From assembly GCA_026182355.1 (NCBI GenBank), contig JAPFBL010000070.1, positions 469,501 to 533,500 on the forward strand: a stretch of 64,000 nucleotides of DNA, in the 5' to 3' direction. Below, one piece after another: positions 58,487 to 64,000 of the stretch. Position numbers and translations under genes: made by a program. The DNA is from Hermatobates lingyangjiaoensis. Taxonomy: Eukaryota; Arthropoda; Insecta; Hemiptera; Hermatobatidae. Numbering within the stretch: position 1 is the first letter of the stretch; each line of letters starts with the position of its first letter. The notes below the pieces were generated by a model that made no database searches, was not told where the DNA came from, and saw only the letters and a list, made by a program, of their open reading frames with translations.

Positions 58487-59788
58487 TGTTTCTATTTTGC
58501 AGTCATTCCTTTTATCAATATTTATAATTATATATCAACATTGAAATCTCAACAGTGTTATCAGCTGAAAATTGTTTTTTGTCTTTTGTTTCGTAAAAGT
58601 GTTAAACGTGATGTTGACATAAACCACTTCAAACACTGCTTAGTCACATAACTATTTTAGTCAATTTATTCTATCTAGTATGTTGTTGTTGCTTTTAAAA
58701 TCAGATAAGCTTGAACTTAAATTACTGTATCCATGAAGTTTACATTCTGATGATGACCATTAATATAGATGGCTAAAACATTAAAATTTAACTTTAAAAT
58801 TGGATATTTGAAAGAATAGACATGTTATAATTTATCTTCATTTTCTACACTTGAAGTTGAACTTGAATCTAAAATAAACACAAGTTTTTATTAATGAAAA
58901 AAGGGAATTTTCAACTACAAAACTCACTACGAATTCTATTTTATAAGTGTGGGTCTACTTTTATAATATAATTTAAAGCCAGCAGTTCACAAAGCAGAAA
59001 AGTAATTTTATATTATGTATTATTATTATTGTAATTGTTATTTTAAATATAATCATAGCATACATTTTTTTTATCTTACTTATCAGTAATTTATTTGTTA
59101 ACTCTAGAATTTTAATATTGTTATTATACGTTTAAAAAAGAGTAGTTTATTGTCGTTATAACATCTGAAACAAATGTTAAGTTCACTAAAATGTATATAT
59201 TCTTAAGTGAAAAGCTTTTACGAGTTACCCTGTCATAATTTATATGTTAATATTAACAGGGATAAAGATGGCAGAAGTGCCATATAATAGATTGAAACAT
59301 TTGATATACTGGCTGAACACAAGTTTTAATTTGAATTTTTGTCTGAGTCCATAATCAAAATTAAAAAAAAAAAAAAAAGAATAGCTAATCAAAAAATCAA
59401 AGATCTCCAATCGATGTTTAAATCATTTCTCAGCCCTGGATAAATCTTAAAAGTTTCAAATTGCTTACCATCTGTTTGATTGTTACAATCAAAAATCATC
59501 ATGTAATTTGTAAAATTGTAGTTTTTAGCAAATAATAGTTGTTTATTAATAAATATAGCTAATTGAATTAAATTACTCACAAATCAGTCTCCTTATGGCA
59601 CAACAGTAATCAGCAGTACTATATAGAAGTTACTTGAATAAGGGTAGTACCTGTGGATTATGATTTCACATATACTATATATATGTAGTATATATATATA
59701 TAGTATATAAACTATACTCAAATACTATATATTTCTCATATATTGAATTTACATGGTGGTGTTATTCAATATACCTATAGCAATTAAT
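58487..59788. other. Intergenic sequence and transporter 3' flank
   Basis: AT-rich. At 58754-58800 CTGATGATGACCATTAATAT, then AGATGGCTAAAACATT, is a single Penelope-type module with a CCAT/ATGG stem. A (TA)n cluster lies at 59675-59735. A possible poly(A) signal for the transporter (plus TTTATT, 59542-59547) lies about 240 nt beyond its stop. Confidence 0.4.
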
Positions 59789-60193
59789 TTATACGCTTTC
59801 AGGAATGTTAGTTTTTTCTGGAGGTGGCTTTTTTGTTGATTTCAAATAAATGGTATTACTGACAAAGTAATCTTGAATATCTGTAAGAGATTTTTTATGT
59901 GTTTCAGGAAGGAAAAGGAATACGAAAACAACAGATGCTAAAGAACTGGCAGCAAAGAAATATTGGACAGCATAGGAGCCTCCTAGGAAGGTGGTAAGAG
60001 ATCTATAGGACTGAAGAGCTGTAAACATAATGATGTGTGCTAAAGAGACGGTGAGCCCTTGAGCAACGCCCCGAATGTCTAGTGGGTATAGTTCAGCTGT
60101 CATGGTCCAAGGGATGCTGAGGAGGCCGAAGCCACTCACGCTCATGTACACCAGCATGCAGCACACAGGCACCCACGACAAATGGACTTCCCC
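59789..60193 (-). CDS. Sugar transporter last exon (TM10-TM12, stop)
   Basis: Acceptor TGTTTTAG|GGGAAG. Encodes LSWVPVCCMLVYMSVSGFG through the PETHKKSL motif and ends NIPESV then TAA. Confidence 0.92.
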   Translation of the reverse strand, partial: GEVHLSWVPVCCMLVYMSVSGFGLLSIPWTMTAELYPLDIRGVAQGLTVSLAHIIMFTALQSYRSLTTFLGGSYAVQYFFAASSLASVVFVFLFLPETHKKSLTDIQDYFVSNTIYLKSTKKPPPEKTNIPESV

Positions 60194-63100
60194 TAAAACA
60201 AAACTTTTGCATTAAACATCATTTTAATAAGCTACCTATTTCTTCAAAATCCAATAAAACCAATAGCTGATCGTAATCGTTTGATATGTTGTTCCAATAG
60301 ACTGTTTCATATTTTGAAATATGTTTAAATATAGATTACCTTCTAATATAAATATTAAAGCACAAAAATATTTATCCATTAATAAATATAAAGAAATAAA
60401 TAATTATTTGTTGATATAAAAATATATTTTTTTTAAAAAAAGTATATAGAGAAATATAGGTTGGACTGTATGGATTTCACTTTTGGAGCCAACAAAAATA
60501 AAACAATTTTATTATTCAATATTAGTGAGTTCACAAGTGTTTGAATAGGATAATATTGAGTTGTTTGGATTACCAATTTACCATAGGAAGGGGAAGTGTA
60601 CCATACCAGATTTGATGAGTTTGGTGGTGTAGGCGGAGACAGTCAGGGAGATTGCCATTCCTATACCACTGATGATGCAGAGAGGCCTTCGTCCGAACTT
60701 CTTCAGCAGTCCACTGGTCAGCATGCCCACCACCATTCGAATGGTGCCGATCATTATGGACGACACGTACGGGTCTATATTGCTGCCCACATCCTGAACA
60801 CAACCATTTACACAATAGTAGAAACTTCAACGTTACTCGCGTTATGTTCACAAAATTCACCATTTCCAGTGTAAGTCTGGTAACAGTAACAAAGTCATAT
60901 GAGCTAGTAACTAGGATAGGACCTCCTCAAATCAATCTAACAGAAATAATAATTATATTTATGAAGTAAGATTGAATTTTAAATCCAATTAAATCCAATA
61001 ATGAATGTTATCTAAAATTCGATTAAAGTAACCAACATAAAATAAAAATCCAATGTTACCTAGAACAGGAAAGGGGCCAGGATAGCTCAGTGGCTTACGT
61101 GCTCGCCTTTGGGTTGGTAGATCCAGGGTTCCATACCCACTCTGGCCTCCGACCTATTTATGCGAAAGGTGAAACAAATCTGAGCATGTCAGCCTTCGGG
61201 GAGGATGTTAAGCCGTCGGTTCCAAGCCTATACGATGTCAAATACCCGTTAAAGATCTCTACTCTTACTCACATATGTTAGGCGAAATGTAGGACTCCCA
61301 ATGTAGAATAAATCTTCGTGTGGTATCACAAAGGACCAATCTATGGCCTATGTGAGTTACTTTGTGAGACTGCTACTGCAACTTATTTTGTCAATTATTT
61401 GTTATTGTATGTAATATTGAGGAAAAAAAGAGAAAAAAAAAATTAGTTTTTTCGTTCACTTTAGCTGAAATAAAGTGTAAACCCTCTATTATTAGGATAT
61501 TTCTCTAGTGCTGAATCAGTCGTAAATACACGTCTTTGTCTCATGGTCCACTGTACTACTACTCCTTTTATTATCCCTCTAGTAGGAGCAGGTTAGTTCA
61601 GTAGTAAACGTGCTTACCTCTGAACCGGTAGGTCTGGGGTGCCATACACACTCTGACCCTCTATTTATTTAAGTGGGCGGTGAATAAATAAGCCAGTTAT
61701 TCCTTATTTATTCAGTTATTCCTTGCTACCTCGGAGGCAGTAGTTCTCCGAGAAGACCTTAAACCGTCGGGCCCAAGCATGTACGATGTCAAATACCCGT
61801 TAAAGATCTCTATTCTTAATACACATAAGTTAGGTAAATTTAGTGCTCCCAATGTAGAATCAGTCTTCTTTGTGTGGCGTCACAAAGGGCCAATGTTCGT
61901 CCTATATGTGCTATCATGTGGGACTGTCACTACAACCTAACCGAACCTATCACTCTTGTATTATATACTAAATCCCTCACGAAATTTGCATAGAATTTTT
62001 TGCCTAGTTAATTAGTAGGCTGAGTATGTTATGTTAGAAATATATTTTATTTTTAATACTATAAAAATACACCGTCTTATCTCATATAATTTCTTCATGC
62101 ATCCTCCGCTTTTGGAACTCGTCCATTAACTAGATCACATTAATTTCATTGTGATTATCACTTCAAGATCTGGCTTCTAGTAATTAGTCAGTGAGATTAA
62201 TCTAAAACTGAGAAGTTGGCAGTATTTTTACTTTTTTACAATTTGTGTACTCAATTTCATCCAATACTAGATAATTACTGTAAAATTGTATAATGCGTAC
62301 ATACAAGACAGCAAAACTCCGGAAATCACTCCTCTTAGGATACACAAGAACACATCTCACACTATACACTACGTAGAGACACTCACACAATTGACTAAAA
62401 TTAATTAAAAGAAAACAATTATGGAATGTTTTACACATTAGAGATAGTCTACAAAATAATTCTATGAACCACATTTTCATATAAAGTTATAACTTACCGA
62501 GATAATATTTTTTTTAGTGTGACATTATTTTCTCACCTGAAAAAAGGTAACAGCATAGAATATAGTGATATAGATTCCTGCAAATTGTTGGAAGAAAAAG
62601 AAAGAAATAAGAATGAAGAAAGGTTTGTAGGTCGTGGGTCTGCACAGAGCTGAGAGCAGTCTGGAGAAGAGGTCACTCTCCTGCGACTTGTTCTTCTTCA
62701 ACTCAACCTCTTTCTCCAGCACTGACAGCTGCCTTTCAGCGCTTCCCATCTGCAAAGAAAACCTCAACTGCAAAACAACATTTCATATCTTCACAGCTGA
62801 AATGTAGCTAAAGACAACCTAATGATATCTTCAATAGAACCATACTCTGCTCCTTTGTTATTTACTTTGTCATCTACAAGTTAGTATCAGGGCTCTTTGA
62901 GAGGAAAAGAATGTACTGGTGCAAGATCTCTCCTGGGCCTCCCTTCCCTACACTGGTCAAATCGAGATCATTCACTTGCACTATACGTTCTGAGTAATAA
63001 AGAATCTTCTTATATGATCTGCGGGTTTATAAAGTCAAATAAAAGACTCAAAGTTGATTTAAATTTTATAAAACAATTATAATTCATAAATGATTAATAA

Positions 63101-63846
63101 CTTCATTTAAGTACTCTCAGTTCAAATTGATATACTTTATTTATTATAGGTTTTCATAGCCTCCCGTTTTTTATAATTTACTTGATATAATGTCCATTAT
63201 TTCAGTATTTTTTTTTCATTTTCCCATTAAAAAATAGTCAAAAAGGAGCCAACTTACAGGAAAATGCAAACCAGGAATTTTAATACTAATCGCATAAAAA
63301 GAAATGAAATTTGATAAAGTTGGATCGAAAAATGGCAACCTGGAAACACTGTAGAAAAGGAGTAATAAGGAGTAAAGGTTATGACAGTGCACTCTCATTC
63401 CCTTTCTTCTTAGATTCAGCAATAAAAAAATGTATGCATAATTTCCCATTCCAAGTTTTAACTTTGATATTGATGTGCCTCCTAGACTCTTATGAGCCCT
63501 AGTGCGGCGCACCAGCTGCACCCCCTTCTTGTGGAGGCAATTAATACTCTACATTCAAATAATAACTTTACAATGGTTTCGAAATAAAAAAAAAATAGAA
63601 TATAAAACAGAAATGTGCCAGTTAAGAATGAAGAATGTTTTTGTTGATATACCTTTGTTTCGAAGCGACTGAGATACTTGAGAGAGTGCAAGGCCTTTTC
63701 TTTCTTGCCTTTAGAAAGGAGGAAGACAGGGCTTTCAGGAGACCAGATGTACATGACGACCAAGGGAATGACAGCGTAGGCGATTGAAATCCAAGCGACG
63801 GTGCGCCAGTGAAGGAATGCTCCTTTTATGTAGACAAACAACATGC
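59789..63846 (-). CDS. MFS sugar transporter, SLC2/Tret1-like, 3' four exons (partial)
   Basis: A membrane uniporter of the facilitated sugar (trehalose/hexose) transporter type. Exons (high to low) 63846-63653, 62749-62537, 60793-60602 and 60193-59789 encode about 333 aa, from TM5/6 to the C-terminus. Family marks, in order: FLHWRTVAWISIAYAVIPL, PESPVFLLSKGKKEKAL (after TM6), QQFAGI in TM7, FGRRPL between TM8 and TM9, IPWTMTAELYPLDIRG (TM10-11 region) and LPETHKKSLTDIQDYF after TM12. The last 20 residues are rich in Lys/Pro. The N-terminal half and promoter are beyond the right edge. The substrate cannot be read from this sequence. Confidence 0.92.
60194..60601. other. Intron of the sugar transporter
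   Basis: AT-rich, nothing identified. Confidence 0.6.
60602..60793 (-). CDS. Sugar transporter exon (TM8-TM9)
   Basis: Acceptor GTTCAG|GATGTG. Encodes DVGSNIDPYVSSIMIGTIRM to AYTTKLIKSGM. The donor is placed at ATG|GTACAC because that keeps phase with the next exon. The nearer G|GTATGG at 60607 would shift the frame. The exact boundary is therefore uncertain by 5 nt. Confidence 0.8.
61076..61390 (+). mobile_element. tRNA-derived SINE in the transporter intron (copy 1)
   Basis: The head has ATAGCTCAGTGG and GGGTTCCATACCC. The body has TTAAGCCGTCGGTTCCAAGC and ACGATGTCAAATACCCGTTA. The tail GTGTGGTATCACAAAG ends near CTGCTACTGCAACTTA. Inserted antisense to the transporter. Confidence 0.8.
61583..61945 (+). 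mobile_element. tRNA-derived SINE in the transporter intron (copy 2)
   Basis: The head has GTTAGTTCAGTAG and GGGTGCCATACAC. The body has TTAAACCGTCGGGCCCAAGC and ACGATGTCAAATACCCGTTA, with an internal duplication around TTATTCCTTATTTATTCAGT. The tail GTGTGGCGTCACAAAGGGCC ends GTCACTACAACCTAACC. Same orientation as copy 1, about 200 bp downstream. Confidence 0.8.
61946..62536. other. Transporter intron, nothing identified
   Basis: AT-rich, no recognisable element. Confidence 0.4.
62537..62749 (-). CDS. Sugar transporter exon (cytoplasmic loop and TM7)
   Basis: Acceptor TCTTTGCAG|ATGGG, donor CAG|GTGAGA, 71 codons. A charged loop (LEKEVELKKNKSQESD) is followed by ILISFFFFQQFAGIYITIFY. Confidence 0.92.
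62750..63652. other. Transporter intron, nothing identified
   Basis: AT-rich, with short GC-richer stretches at 62900-62990 and 63480-63540 without recognisable content. Confidence 0.4.
63653..63846 (-). CDS. Sugar transporter exon (TM5/6 and PESP loop)
   Basis: Acceptor TTCCGCAG|GCATG. The first two bases complete a codon begun in the missing upstream exon, so the ATG is internal, not the start. Ends FETK with donor AAG|GTATAT. Confidence 0.9.
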
Positions 63847-64000
63847 CTGCGGAACACTTCCAGTATTAGAATATTAACGTCTTAGTCCCCTGCTAACCAT
63901 CATCTACAGACTGTATTGCAAAATTACCTAAAAACATTCATAACACCGCAGACAAGTAACTTAATAACAGACTCAGAACTTTTATTCATTTGTGTATATG

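Noticed and set aside
60596..60874. 92-aa plus-strand ORF
   Set aside because: Antisense of the transporter TM8-TM9 exon.
63482..63844. ATG at 63844 as the start of the transporter
   Set aside because: It is preceded by an acceptor (TTCCGCAG|GC) and the sequence from it begins in the middle of the family, at TM5/6, so upstream exons must exist.

Overview
This is a stretch of an animal nuclear genome, almost certainly an arthropod and probably an insect. Protein-coding sequence is split into short exons with GT/AG introns. The background is very AT-rich, and tRNA-derived SINEs, Penelope-like elements, mariner, pogo/Tigger, hAT, Helitron and Ty3/gypsy remnants fill most of the space. A hemipteroid insect would fit, but nothing seen fixes the order. 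There are no bacterial operons, no CRISPR array and no convincing plus-strand gene.

Two real genes are visible, both on the minus strand. (1) The large subunit of the U2 snRNP auxiliary factor (U2AF50/U2AF65) is complete. Nine coding exons between 51441 (ATG) and 18522 (stop) join in phase to give 427 aa: an RS domain, the tryptophan-containing U2AF35-binding motif, two RRMs and a C-terminal UHM. Its exons total only 1.28 kb spread over 33 kb, and the intron between exons 6 and 7 is 17 kb. (2) The 3' part of an MFS sugar transporter of the SLC2/Tret1-like type lies at 63846-59789 (four exons, about 333 aa, TM5/6 to the C-terminus). Its 5' part runs off the right edge.

Layout: 1-18.5 kb is intergenic and holds a 24-copy GC-rich minisatellite (3.87-4.80 kb), a Helitron helicase remnant (7.2-8.0 kb), SINEs, a Tigger-like element broken by a SINE (16.2-17.1 kb) and a 5S-rRNA-like sequence (17.4 kb). 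18.5-51.4 kb is U2AF with repeat-loaded introns. 51.4-59.8 kb is intergenic, with a Ty3/gypsy integrase remnant (52.6-53.4 kb) and long inverted repeats (57.5-58.5 kb). 59.8-64 kb is the transporter, with two SINEs in one intron.

The most striking non-genic pattern is a dispersed set of at least eight sequence families. Each carries a CTGANGA - small stem - GAAA-like module, and many copies sit as head-to-head (fold-back) pairs, often beside (TA)n. One such pair flanks a Penelope-like ORF remnant that encodes RT C-terminal and GIY-YIG sequence, and another is bracketed by a perfect 15-bp direct repeat. I read these as terminal repeats (pLTRs) of Penelope-like elements carrying minimal hammerhead-like motifs. 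The family assignment is reasonably supported; ribozyme activity is inference. Several fold-backs lie close to U2AF splice sites.
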